Of a stretch of 64,000 nt of DNA, positions 13,560 through 25,942 are shown one piece after another. The notes below the pieces were generated by a model. It searched no databases. It worked only from the letters and a program-made list of their open reading frames with translations, and had not been told where the DNA came from. The position numbers and the translations under genes were made by a program. Source of the DNA: Ptychodera flava (Eukaryota; Hemichordata; Enteropneusta; Ptychoderidae); the NCBI RefSeq assembly GCF_041260155.1, contig NC_091931.1, positions 18,365,166 to 18,429,165 of the forward strand, in the 5' to 3' direction. Within the stretch, counting starts at the first letter, position 1. Every line of letters begins with the position of its first letter.

Positions 13560-16525
13560 TACATAAACAATATTGCATTCACAATGATGCACACAGCAGG
13601 GCTTGTGTGTTTCACAAGACCATAGGACCGTAGTAGCCCAGCTTACGATGCTGCATGTTCCCAGTGTTATATGCTGGTGGACGAGAGTTGGTAGGCCTAT
13701 AGCGCCATCCTGGGAACACACAGTATTGTATGCAGGGCCATGGAGCTAAAAGGTACCATGACAGGGCTAAGAAGGACCCTGACTAGCTGCAATAATTGTA
13801 GCCAACGGGCCGTGCACCAGTGTCTTTGATGTGTTGACTGTGCAGCCCCGGCCGCTACAGGCCAGCGCTGCACAGCCAACATGTCAGAAAAAGACCATGC
13901 AAGGCCCATGAGCTGCAATTTTTGCAGCTATACACTGGCAAGACTAACAAAAATACATGCATAGTGCTTGCGTTTGTGCTATACAAGTGCATTTGAACTT
14001 TCCAGTTTATGTTTTGCCAGTAAGCTAGCCACAACAATGATTGCGGTACTGCTATCAGGTGAGATATCACCACTGATCAGGGCTGCTTGTAGAAGAAAGG
14101 ACAGGCATCGACTATACAACGCTCATTCACTGAGGCCACTGTAGTCAGCTGTGCAACCAACTTTCGCAGTCTACAGAGTTAAGAATAAAGAAAAAAAATT
14201 AATACTGAAATCTTGGTGCAATTAACCCATGCACATGAAGGGTGAAGGTCAATTTGGGTATAAAAACATCAATTCTTGGTTTTGGACTTTCCTCGGGGCA
14301 TTCGAAGCAATAAGCATGGAATTGCACAAGAGCATGGAGTTATAACACAATGGTTGTGTTTTCGAGAATTAGAAATAATCAAACATTCCAATCTACCAGT
14401 CAATCAGCGACACTCAACCGACAGAGTATATGAGATTAATTGAAGACGGCATGGAAGTTGTGAGAGATCTCTTGCTACCAGCACTATGCGTGTATTAGTC
14501 TTGCCAGGGTCTAGCTGGAAAATTTGCCAGATCCCCCAGCCAGCAAAGCTCGAAGCGAGTGAGTGGAGGGTTGAGGTCCTTGGTGACGCCCAAGATAAGT
14601 TGCTTGAGGTCCTTAACGATGCCAAAGGGGAGTTTGAGTCGATGCTGCCATCATGGTCTTCTCTACATGGAGGATGGAAAGAGAGGACCCACTTGACATC
14701 GGTGACATAGAAATCGCTGATGGCATGCATATTAGGGCTTGGCAACTGTTAGATGCTGGCATGACAGAGAAAAGGGCAACACTGTACTTGTTGCTCTCCC
14801 TCTGGGTTTATTTTCAAAGTGAAATTCCTGCGTCGCCAAACCAAGGTGACTGGGTTGTCGAAGAAGAAAGGTCTAGCTATCACTGTTATCACTTGGGACA
14901 CAGAGCCTGATGTACTGACAGGGATCGATAGTGTGTACTATAAGAATGCTTACATGGTCACTGCAGTCATGTATGCGCTCTACCCCGTCAGGGACCCATA
15001 CCCTGCCAACTTTGCCGCACTAAGAGATGGCGACCTAAACTGCATGGCCCAGCGAGTCTTGGAGCACTTTGAACATGCCCAAACGGAGAGGGGCTCACAC
15101 CCATACAGGGCCAGCGCCGTTGTCAATGATGTGGCCATACTGGGAAATATCCCCAAGAGGACGATCACTGGACGGGACATGGCTGACGAGGACATCTACA
15201 ACTGTGGGAAGTACCATTCCCATGAGGCAGATATAGAACTCATCTGCCAAAATGACCATGCCTCGTCCAACAAACAAATTGCACTTTCCTCAGAGCAGTT
15301 AAGTCCACATCTACAAGGACAATGATCTGACAGGCCATCCAAAAGCTACCCAGGGTAAGCCGTTAGCAGTCTGGTTCTTGGGGGTACTCAAGATGGACAA
15401 CTTACAGTCGACCAGTTTGTATTCCAATACGTCCATAGGATACAGGAATCCCACGAGAGGCTCCAGGAGGTTTATGAAGGCCTAGATAACCTCACAATTG
15501 CCGAGAGTTTTCAGCAAGAACCATGTGACCAGCATCGTAGTCAAGGAAAAGAACAGCTGGAAGTCGACTCAAGCTAGCTTTTTCAAGGTATCCAGAAGGC
15601 TTGCATGGAGCATGGCCACAGTTGGCTCCAGAACTCAATGGACTACAACGCAAGGGATATTGCTGGAAGAAGACCACAACAAGGAATGCTGCTTCATCGG
15701 CAAGGCCGACAGAAAAATACTGGCCTGATGGCTGGTGACCAACAAAGGAGAGCTTCACTACCTGGTCAGAGACATCCATCAAAGTGGCACCCAGGTTAGA
15801 GCACCGGCAAGATGCCCCCAAATCCATAAACTCATGTACTATGATAGCTCACAGCTGCATTAAACCCACTTGCGGGCCAGCATACTGGCTTATCATCATA
15901 TTCATCTCATGATCTCGAAGTTCGAGTTGATCAAGGTGGTGTGCATGGCGACTGATTCGCTCTATCTGTTGAAGGAAGTGCTTCAAAGGATAAATGACGT
16001 AGAGGCATTTGTGCGTACGCGTCCCAGGCTCTACAACTATGGGGAAGACATATGGGTCAGCTGCAGGTTTGAGATCCCATTGCTCCACCTGGTTGCCCCA
16101 GTGCAGTGACGTGACAATGGCGAGCGGCTGTACATGCCTATGGAACACATGGCCTACCTCCCCAAGCATGAACACAAAAGGCAACATATTGTCTCAAAAC
16201 ACCGCACCATTCCATGATGACCAACTGACCAATTACCAATTGAGCTACCTCAATGGTAGAGAGGGCAGTGGCGAACCCGCCAAATGATCGAGCTGTTCCA
16301 CCAGAGGGAGCCCTTGTGTTCAAACCGACCAATCGTCTGGCAAAAGACTTGTGGGCCAGAGTGGTCAAGGCCCAGACCTATGACAGCTTCTTCCACTGGG
16401 GTGGTCAGACTGAGTGGACCCCGGAAAAGATCATCTGGGACGAGGTTTGCACCATGTCCCGGCCGATTCTAGACACCTTCCTGGACTGGCTCAAACACAG
16501 GAATGTGTTTTGGATTTATGCATAG
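13560..16525 (+). pseudogene. Decayed mobile-element or virus-like gene: PolB-like and SF1 helicase-like relic
   Basis: A coding-like, clearly GC-richer stretch reads rightward but changes frame many times and carries several stops. The longest piece is 14819-15325. From left to right I see a Cys-rich stretch near 13790-13860 (CNNC, CVDC), a conserved-looking block with GIDSVYYKNAYMVTAVMY (about 14920-14975), MATDSLYLLKE near 15945-15980 resembling the D-T-D-S motif of family B DNA polymerases, a degraded P-loop LNGREGSGEPAK near 16247-16285, and IIWDEVCT near 16430-16455 resembling Walker B of SF1 helicases, preceded by AQTYDSFFHW. The reading breaks at several points, including a stop right after the degraded P-loop. 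The P-loop Lys-Thr pair is lost. It is a dead copy of a large self-replicating element. The family call is inference from short motifs. Confidence 0.5.
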
Positions 16526-17599
16526 AAGAATGATTAACAGTACACTGTTATCATCAACATTACGGTGTTATCATAAACTGCAACTGAAAACACAAATGGA
16601 CGGAAAATATGTCAATGGTGATCGGCGTTGTCGATTTTTTTAATATTAACTTATGTCATTGACTTCTCTGCTGACTTACTCAAACATTGCACGTTCGGCA
16701 TGATGTAAGTATTTATTCCCCGAATTGACGAAATACACACCACAATGTGTTATTATCTTTGAATGATTTACAAGGAAGATAAACTCAAGTAACATTCAAG
16801 AAAATTCGAGCAATTATAAGAGCCATGACCAAAGAACTGTAGAGAGGAAAATTTAAATGCAAGCAATGTTTCAAAATAATTAATTAAATGCTACTAAAAA
16901 ACAAGAAGCTGACAAGATTTTACCTCATGCAGATCACAACTAGTACGTTTGGCTAGTCTAGTATGTTGATTACATTCATTCTCCAACTGGGAATTTAGGG
17001 AAAGCCAATTAAAGTTCTGAATCCCTCGGGTACGTTTGAATTACCATACCACTTGCCATGCATGAGAAAGCCTGCTCACAGCTAGATTATGTTAAAATAT
17101 CTGAAATATGATGTAAAACGTTCTTACCTTCTCCATCTAAAACTAAACTCTATGGCATCATTTCAGTTCACAAAGAAGACCTGCACATTGAATTCTAATC
17201 CGAAGTCAAGAATGTGTACAAACCTTTGAGCCAGTCGGCCTGAACAAGGCAAAGTGAAGTTGATGCAGCAGATGACAGTGTGTGATTAATGAAATGATTC
17301 ACTGAAGTTCGCTATGTGGTCATTTAAGTGATCTCGGCCTCAGTCTTATGTTCTACAGATACATGTACATATTTGCGTCTGGCGATATCTATGACTAGGC
17401 GACTTGACACTCTTATCGTTATTTCAGATGAAAATGTTACGCAAACGAAACTTCAGAAACTTTCAAGAATATCTAATGTCTGAACAGGTGATTAATTTTA
17501 AGTAGGGTAATGCTTAGATGTGAAGTGCGGTGTCTTAGTGGCACCATGCATGCAATGCTCTGGTCTCTCAATAGTCGCTTGTTCTGTTTCACCTTTGAT
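16526..17599. other. Intergenic, nothing recognised
   Basis: AT-rich sequence right of the polymerase/helicase relic. No exon-like block, RNA gene or repeat structure was recognised. Confidence 0.4.
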
Positions 17600-17830
17600 C
17601 ACTGCTGTAGGGGAAGAGTTTCATTATATGTACATTGATTTGGAAAGATATTCAACTCCACGGAAAAATAGTAATTGTAAATTGGTTAATAGGGATACAA
17701 AAAACCTGTATGGCAAATACATTTCATAATTACCGTTTTTTGCCCAGCACTAATCTCATGAAATCTAGGTAATATAAAAGCTGTGTCATTTCATTATTGG
17801 CGTCCCTTACAATGAAGTTTTGTTTGGCTA
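17600..17830 (+). repeat. Partial third copy of the segmental duplication
   Basis: TTTCATTATATGTACATTGATTTGG and later GGCAAATACATTTCATAATTA, then GGCGTCCCTTACAATGAAG, align with the two longer copies. This copy is more diverged and shorter. Confidence 0.45.
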
Positions 17831-18367
17831 AGGTTCATCTCATCGCTGTACCATAACATGTTGATGACATTCTAATTACTTGTTTGATACCTCAAGGTCT
17901 GTAACTATCAGAAATCGTTCAGAAACACCAGCCTTATCATTGTCTATTGAGTAGAATTACGAATGAAAAATAATATTGATTGTTACACGTACTCATACCC
18001 TCCATCAGTCAGTGGAGGTTTATGGTACCTACGTGTTGTTTAACTACATTCCTTGGCCTTCTGCCACCTAACCATAGGTCTCATCCTACATCTAGCACCA
18101 ATAAATCCTCAAGCTCAGCACTCAAGAAGCAACACCCATGCAGGTTTTGATTACAGATATATCCACAAGTGCTTCATCTTTATAAGGTCTTCTCTTTCAG
18201 TCTGTAACCTATAAACCATTAGGCAATGGCAAATCATTTATGATATTAGTACTGGTAAGTAAGAATTTTTAGCTAGAATTTTTAATGACATTCAATGTGC
18301 TTCCAGGGTCATGGGAATTGCAGATGCTGGGGTCATAGGGGTGTCGGGTGACGAGAATGGAGATCAG

Positions 18368-18905
18368 TCGATAAGGTTTATTGTCGTAGCATAAAGGTCA
18401 CTCTGCAGGTGTTTTCAGATGATGGCTCAAACCAAAATTCTAAGCTTGGTCTCTTTCAACGGGATTTATTTCATTGTATGTACATTCATCCGGAAAACTT
18501 CGTAATCACAATTATTTGGTCAAAAGTAGTACGAAAATATATTTTCAATGGGAAATACATTGGTCAATTATGCTTTCATTCAGCACAAAAGTCGTATGTA
18601 AGTCGTTTTATCATTGACGTCCCTGGTAATGAAGGTATTTATGACCAAGATACCTATCAGTGGCCACCACCGTAAAACTAGAATACTTGACGAACTTTAT
18701 TTCTCAGGGTCCCTAACTCTAATCAACCCAGCCTAATAGTTGACTTTTGTGCAGATATAGGGAAAAGAGGTTAATGACTGCAGTAGAGAACAATTTCGTT
18801 GGTGGCTCAATGTTCAAACAAATGTGACGTTCTATTAAAATTAAATTCATAGCTCTTCAATTTATTTAAATCAACATCAAAACAAGACTACAATGTTCAG
18901 GAAAA
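18368..18905 (+). repeat. ~500-bp segmental duplication, copy 2, with an open frame
   Basis: The partner of 11588-12085 keeps an 88-codon frame at 18409-18675. It contains the strings NGKYIGQLCFHSAQ and FIIDVPGNEGIYDQDTYQW, loosely like the end of an Ig domain (D-x-G-x-Y) but without the expected second Cys. It may be an Ig-exon fossil or chance. The plus orientation matches the downstream Ig/TIR gene. Confidence 0.6.
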
Positions 18906-19426
18906 GTGTGACACAGAGATGGGGAGGTATTGTGAATGATAATTATTGGTTAAAATGGTACTGAAATCAAATTTAGCACTTGAGAGTCAACAAAACAAGT
19001 CCACTGTTATATTTTGGCACACATAAAGAAGCATTTGAATAACTATCTCAACAATAAGCTTGGCTGATATAAATGGTTCAAATATTGCCAATGTAGTATA
19101 CTTGTCGAATCGTTTGAATGAATTGTCTGAGTTAAAGTTAGGATCCATACTTTTTCTCTTGATTCATATAGCTGATTGTAAGTAACTTGGCAGGGCAATC
19201 ATCAGACTTGGTGTGATTTGTGAACGTTTAAGTAGAGTGAATGCGATGATTTGTGTTCTGTTTTCATGTGAAATGCATGAGTGGGGTGAACGCAATGAGT
19301 GGGGTGCACGCTGAACTCACTACTGCGCGTTCAATCGCAAGGAAAACCTGGCCTTGGCTGCTAAATTCCAAATAGGTTTGTATGCAATAGGAGAGACACA
19401 AGATTACAAATGGTTCTTATTTGTAA

Positions 19427-20088
19427 GGTTCCAAGACAAGAAATTGACCTTTTAAGCTAACAATTCTCTGGGAGTTAATAAGTTAAGAAGCCCCGTAAAA
19501 GTATCTGTTTTCGGACAGCCTAGACATAGGGAACTCTTTTATTTACCATAGTGTCACCATTGTTTACATAACTATCACGTGACAGGTAATTTGCACAACC
19601 TTTCGAAAATCGGTTTTCCCTATGTTTTGTTTCAATGTTTTGAGATATGTGGCTGAAATTTGTATAAATGTAAGCTGTCCTAAGGGTCTTCCAAAGTGTG
19701 TCCCGGAATTCAATTTTTTATGCCAGAAAATCTTCCAGAGCGGTGAATTTAACCCTAGTTGATTTCTTTAAAATTGTGCTCCAATAAAACTAAGCAAGAT
19801 ATACAATATCTGAGACACGCTGTATAAGAGCGTTGTGACAGCTTGCATTCCAGCACGTTGAGTGAGATATTTTGAGGTATCGGGACAAAACATAGGGAAA
19901 ACCGAGTTTTGAATGGTTATGCAAATTACCTGTCACATGATATTCACGTAAACAATGGTGACACTAGGGTAACCAATTTTTTTTCCTATATCCAGGCTTT
20001 CAGAAAATGTATCATTTACGGGGGTTCTGAACTTATAAAGCACCAGAGAATCGTTAGGTTAAAAGGGTCAGTTTCTTGTCTCGGAACC
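19427..20088. mobile_element. Palindromic foldback element, copy 2
   Basis: Same family as 5901-6515, with identical outer GGTTCC/GGAACC ends and TAA on both flanks, a likely target duplication. Paired blocks such as CACGTGACAGGTAATTTGCA and its inverse lie at matching distances from the two ends. Confidence 0.75.
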
Positions 20089-20289
20089 TAAAACTTCACC
20101 GACTTGAAAGAAGTCTAGGCAATCATTAGCATACAAAAATAAATTTTTCTCCGAAAGTTTTAACCAGTCTTTGGGATCTAGGCGTCGAAAATGGTTATAC
20201 AGTACACTGTTATTATTGATATTAAGATGTTAACCATTTACTTCACTTGTCAAAGGATGTCGCCACAAGCGCAACCGCAAACACAGATA

Positions 20290-22700
20290 TTTATTTATTT
20301 ATTTATTTATTTTACTTTATTTAAACAGGATAAGTCAATTCATTTCCCACACAAGGTGTTCTATGATCTCCCATGACGTCCTGCATAAAAAGCAAAAGGT
20401 ACACAACAAACAAATAAAAACAGACACGTAGAATGAATAAAATTGACAAAAGTACATCAAAAGTGACGAGACTTAAAAACACAAAGCGTACAAATTAAAC
20501 ATATTTCTTCACTAAAGATTAAATTACAAAGTTCTTTTAAGATTTTATATATGAGGGTAGAGTGTTCCATAGTCTTGTGCCTCTATTCAGAAATGTGTTT
20601 CTACCCTTTTGTAGGCGGGACATGGGCACAATTAATTTATCACTAACAGTAGATCTTGTAAAACGCCTGGAAGCGCTTAACAAAATAAGCTCTTGAAAAT
20701 CAGTAGATAAATATGGAGGGGCAAATCTATTAAAACATTTCCAAGTCCTCACAGCTAACTGTATATTCCACTGATGGTTTATAGGATGCCATTTTAGATG
20801 AGATAAGGCCAATGATGACGAAGAAAACTTTCCTCTACCAAGAACTAATTTGGCTGCTCTACTATGTAACCTCTGAATCTTTGTTTGCATTCCTTTACTG
20901 CACGTCATCCAGACAACGCCACAATACGTCATCAATGGAAAAACTAACGCTTTCACCATCAACTCACAGGTTTTCTGGTCGATAAATTTGCGTATACGCC
21001 ATATGGCTCCAAGACTTCTCGATACAGATTCGGCAATCATATTACCATGAGATTCCCAGTTTAAGTATTGGTCTAACACAACACCAAGATATTTAAATTG
21101 ACTGACAACATCAATTTCGATATCATTAAATTTCAAAACTAAATTTCTATTTCTGAGACGTTGAGGTGTACCAAAAATCATGGACTTAGTTTTGTCAACG
21201 TTAAGGATTAATCTGTTTGTATCCATCCATTTACTAACTGATATAAAATCACTGAGTAACGAGTTTTGTATTTTTTGTAAGTCATCTGCTGCATAAAACA
21301 AAGCGATGTCATCAGCATATAAAACCACTTTGCATAATTTAGTTACAGATGGCAGATCATTTACATACATCCAAAAGAAAAGTGGCCCTAAAATCGAGCC
21401 TTGGGGCACTCCAATTTGGACAGGTGATAGTTTTTCATCCAATCAAGTTCAAGAACGTTCACGCCAAATTGACAGCTTTTCAAAAACAACACATGATTGA
21501 CAGTGTCGAAAGCTTTTGATAGGTCAATATAAATAGCACCTGTCAGCATTCCACTGTCCATGTTGGAGAGAATATAATCGACAACATTTAAAAGGGAAGT
21601 TTCGGTAGAGTGTGATAGCCTAAAACCTGATTGGTTGTCACATATGAGGCCATTCCCATTTAAATAGCTATAAAGTTGAGAATGAACAGCACGTTCCAAA
21701 ATCTTTGTAGCTATAGGCAACACCGATATTGGACGATAGTTGTTCATATCAGATTTGCTACCCTTTTTAAAAAGTGGTGTAACCTTGGCCATTTTCCACT
21801 GGTCAGGAATTTTTCCAGTACGTAGTGACATATTGAATAAATGAGTGAGGGACCTATATATGATAGGAGCTCCACATTTGAGTAATTTTGCCGGGATGGA
21901 ATCAAGACCAGTTGCCTTGGTAATTGATATACTATTGAGTTGGTCCAATACAAAAGTTGGATCAATTTCTTTAAAAACGAACTTGCGTACTTTCGAATTT
22001 TTGTGACCAGCTGATAGGATGTTGTTGGCTAAATCTCCAAAAGAATTTGTAAGTTTCAAGCCAATATTGGCAAAAAAATCGTTAAAAGAATTTGCCATCT
22101 TAATATCATCACCACATTTGATATTGATGGTCCAGCCGATATATTACCAGGCAATAAGTTTCGAATGGTTTTCCAAAGCTTACTGCCATCATTTTTATTC
22201 TTCTTTATTTCGTTTCTATAGTCAATTGTTTGCCTTATTTCTCCACATAACATACGACGCCCACTTTTCCGATGTCTTGTGCTTGGCATGCTGTTTTTTC
22301 CAATAATCTCTCTGATGACATGCTGATAAATACTCGTCATTACAAAACCATTCCAGATCTGAACTACCCCTAAAACGCCGCTCTTTAAACGGCGCATGCT
22401 CGTCACAGACATCAAGAAAAAGTGTACGCCAATGCGCCCATGCATCATTGATATCATCATAGGCTTCAATACTTGACCATGGAACTTTTTCCAGATCACG
22501 TTTAAAACTTGCATCATCAAAATGCTTATATGATCTAATCTTCATATGTCTACTAGGGGGACGAATTCGCTTTTTTAGTTTCCTAGTACAGCAAGTTATA
22601 AAATGGTCACTAGTACCATCGATAATTACATCACTAAAAGCAACATTCTCAGGATGGCTAGTTGCAGTAATTTGTATGGTGATCACACGTAACATTTTAT
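20290..22700 (-). mobile_element. 5'-truncated CR1/L2/Jockey-like LINE with reverse transcriptase
   Basis: Read on the minus strand, the element starts inside the endonuclease (GTSDHF near 22605), passes a linker, then reverse transcriptase: KATGLDSIPAKLL, FKKGSKSDMNNYRPISVL, GFRLSHSTETSLL, IYIDLSKAFDTVNH, GVPQGSILGPLFF, the catalytic VLYADDIALF, LGVVLDQYLNW and a C-terminal region ending NRGTRLWNTLPSYIKS. It is broken into at least four frames (22695-22222, 22520-22056, 22098-21388, 21442-20537). Residues expected between the DTVNH and GVPQGS motifs are missing, so there is a deletion with a frameshift near 21440. The 3' end is a TTTA/TAAA tandem tail at about 20290-20315. It is inactive. 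It lies in antisense to, and just upstream of, the Ig/TIR receptor exons. Confidence 0.9.
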
Positions 22701-23104
22701 AGTTTGTATGAAGTTAACATTTCTTTACCTTCCTAGCGTAGCGCTTGGAATATTACTACTGGCGCTTTATGAGTGTATTTCAATGAATGTGACTCTTTCT
22801 CCGCAAAACTCTCTCCACCGCGCAATGGGATTTTTACCGTATAATTGAGTCATAATGTCTCTTTACAAATTTCTCTCTTAAATGTATATTTGATTAACTT
22901 CGAGAATAGCTGCAGTTAGCCTTCCAAATTTATATAACTTTGCACCGGCAATGGACCAATCATTAAAACTAAAAGTTTTCATACCGTTTAATCTTAAACA
23001 AAGCACGAAGAAGCGTTTCTCAGCGACTTTCGCTTGAGGTCAACATTTCAACTTGGTTTCAGCAAGGGTGAGTAATTACGATTTAAACTGCTAAACTGTT
23101 ACAG

Positions 23105-25926
23105 ATAAGCCACTCGTTGACGTAACATACCTTCCCAAGGTGCCGAAAGATGGCAATGGCGTCACCTTCTACTGCAACGTCGACGCAAACCCGAACGATG
23201 TTACATATCGCTGGGAAGTTGATCATGTACCGGTAGTACAGCAGCACCACACCTCATTAAAAGTCCATGGAGTGAAAGGGCAAGACTCGGCAATACTCGT
23301 TGTCTGTTGGGCAACGAACGACATTGGTAGTAGTTATGGAGCCGTCTCTGTTAAGGTTGACAAAGGTACTTGTAAATAACACGAAATTCTTCTGGATGGA
23401 CGGATTGATGGAGTGATTGGGGAACATCCATCCGTTCTTCTGTCCTTCCGCCCGTCCGTCAATAATGGATGAGTGGATGGATGGAAGGAAGGAAGGGTTT
23501 AGGGAGGGGATGGATAGATAAATTGAGGGAGGACTGAGATGGAGGGAGAAAGGGAGGGAAGGAGGAAAATTTGTTAAGGGGGCGATGAATAGCTTGGACG
23601 TATAAATATGTACCAATGCAGATGTATATCTACGTACTAAGTCATCTATACGTACCTGAGTCTGTACATACCGACAGACGGACATGCATATCTCCTTTTA
23701 CGGAAATAGATTCATAGATTTACACCCAGATAATATACATATGGATTAATACTCTGATAGACATGTAAAGTGTGTTACGAAGATAGCTCTTAATAGACTT
23801 TTTATTTTTGTCAATGTACAGTTCACAAACAAGTGCGTGTATAACAGAAGGAAAAACATGGAGATATTCAAAATTAGCAAATAAACAGGGCTTGATTTTT
23901 CATTCCTTGATACCAACATGCGCGGAATTCTTCCCATTGAAGCTCGTATAATCTGAAATTCCAAAGTCATGCCCTTGTTTAGATAGAAGATGTAGTAAAT
24001 TTCACGGTAAACCCGGGAGGAGAGTAGAAAGCTCCTCGAGCGACGGATCTTTCTGTCTAACCCGGACCTTCACTCATGTGATTCAGCAAAACATGAAACA
24101 TCAAAATGGTGACGGATGTAACCTGTCAACCTCTTTGTCTAATTCTTTCTAGACGAAAAGGTGACACAGTTGACAGGAATTCTCGTGGGATTTGTTGGCT
24201 TGATACTGGTGACAGTAGCGCCGGTGCTGACATATCGACATCGATACAGAATTCAACGTCGATTGTTATGGCATTTTGGTGGCTATGAGGAAAATGGTGT
24301 GTTATGTAAATAACTGAAGCTTGTTTACTGCATGTGGTACTTTTGTGTAATTTATATAAGTGTGTCTCTGTTCACAAGTATCCCAATATCGTATTCGAAT
24401 CTGCATCCTTAAGTGGCAATATTTGAACAGAAGCAATATAACTAATGCTATCTATCTCATATGCCTTTAAACTGTTCCTATTTGTATTCAGTTGGCAAAA
24501 TTTATACCAGACGTTCTGTAGCAAAGTCAAACGAGGCAGTATTTCTTGAGTCTTTGTAACTTGTTATGTTACATCAGTGCTATAGGTCCACATGTCTTGA
24601 AAAATTTAGACAATTACTCAGCAATTATACTAGTCCGAAAAGACAGCAAATTTGATACGGTTACTAATTTACTGCAAATGTTGAAATTTTCACTCTAGTT
24701 TTTAAGGCTTAACGTCTCTTATTGAATATTGAATATGTGTGAAATACCATAAACCATTTCTTTTCTTGAAAGATGGGAAGACATTTGATGCCTTTGTATC
24801 TTATTGCGGAAGTTTGGATGGTGAATCGGAGGACGAGAAATTTGTACGGCACGTTCTCATACCGGAGCTGGAGAGAGACGGAAAATATATCCTTTGTGAA
24901 CACCACAGAAGCTTCGTCCCAGGCATAGGTAATGAACTTGTGGACTGTCCAAGAGTATCTTTGGCATTTTTGTATTTGTTTCAAATTTCCAACCACTGAT
25001 GTACCAATTCTGGATGGTTTATTTAAAGCTTAATATTGTTTATTGACGTTAAAGACTCGCAAAGCAAAATGCTTGTAGGTCCCCTAAAGTTGACATGCGA
25101 GCCCTCCTGGTGCAAGCACATATGTTTACTTTAATATGAATGACATGTGATTTTGCACTCTCGCGGAAAAGTCGGATACTTTCGCGTGTTCACATTTCCG
25201 CGTAATAGATACTGTATTTCGTTCATCCCTCAAATAAAAAACTGAGACAAAATTGACACTTTTTATCAAAATCATGTCGGTACGAGCCGAATTCGAATGC
25301 ATCATCGTGAAAGCCCTTTCGGTGTTCCTCATAATTGTCACAAAGGCGTTTAATACTATTCAAAATCGCATGGGTACTGACAAGCACCTTGTACGCGCCA
25401 ACGCCTGCAAATTTATGAAAACTGAAATAGTAACAGCAGCCAGCGTAAGCGATAACCCACGTAACGCCTTTGTGGTAATACTCGTCATAAATTGCCTTTT
25501 ATGTAAAGTGATATCTTTACATTGCACATTCTTCTCGCAGATATATATGAGAATATCGTGCGAGTTATCAATTCGAGCCGTCGTACGATACTCATTCTAT
25601 CACCACGATTTGTCGAGAGTGAGTGGTGTCGCTATGAATTCCTAAAAGCCCAGGAAGAAATGTTGAAGAAGAAAACTAGAATAATCCCCATCATGTTTGA
25701 AGATATCTCACCAGTGGAAGATATGGATGCCAACCTGAAAAATCTGCTCAGGGAGATCTCTTACATCTCTTGGCCGGGAGAGGGCGGTAATGCAGAGAAA
25801 TTCTGGAACAACTTGAAGTATGCTATGCCTAGAAAACGAGCAACCAAAAATAGAATCGAAGGTCACAACATTGACCATAATGGGGAAGAAAAAGAAAATC
25901 TACCTCTACTCTTAACTTTAAGATAA
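23105..25926 (+). CDS. IL-1R/SIGIRR-like receptor: Ig domain, TM helix, TIR domain (3' exons)
   Basis: Four exons join in one frame: 23105-23365 (Ig), 24153-24296 (TM), 24773-24928 (TIR part 1) and 25541-25926 (TIR part 2 and stop). Every intron is phase 1 with GT/AG borders, and the joined length of 947 nt gives 314 residues plus stop. The Ig exon has Cys in VTFYCNV, Trp in YRWEVD and the second Cys in LVVCWATN. The TM exon has TGILVGFVGLILVTVAPVL followed by an Arg-rich stretch and LLWHFGGYEENG, typical of IL-1R/TLR juxtamembrane regions. TIR box 1 is FDAFVSY, box 2 is RSFVPGI, then FVESEWCRYEF, and box 3 is KFWNNLKYAMP. By family it should signal through MyD88-type TIR adaptors at the plasma membrane. 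The 5' end (signal peptide, further Ig domains) is not found and would lie left of the LINE. A charged ~25-residue tail follows the TIR domain. Confidence 0.9.
23390..23570. repeat. Purine-rich simple sequence in the receptor intron
   Basis: GGATGGATGGAAGGAAGGAAGG and GGAGGGAGAAAGGGAGGGAAGG-type tracts lie in the intron between the Ig and TM exons. Confidence 0.7.
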
Positions 25927-25936
25927 GAGGTTCCTA

Positions 25937-25942
25937 AATAAA
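25937..25942 (+). terminator. Candidate poly(A) signal of the Ig/TIR receptor
   Basis: AATAAA lies 11 bp after the stop codon; a second AATAAA occurs at 26239-26244. Either could serve, and the second gives a more usual 3' UTR length. Confidence 0.35.
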
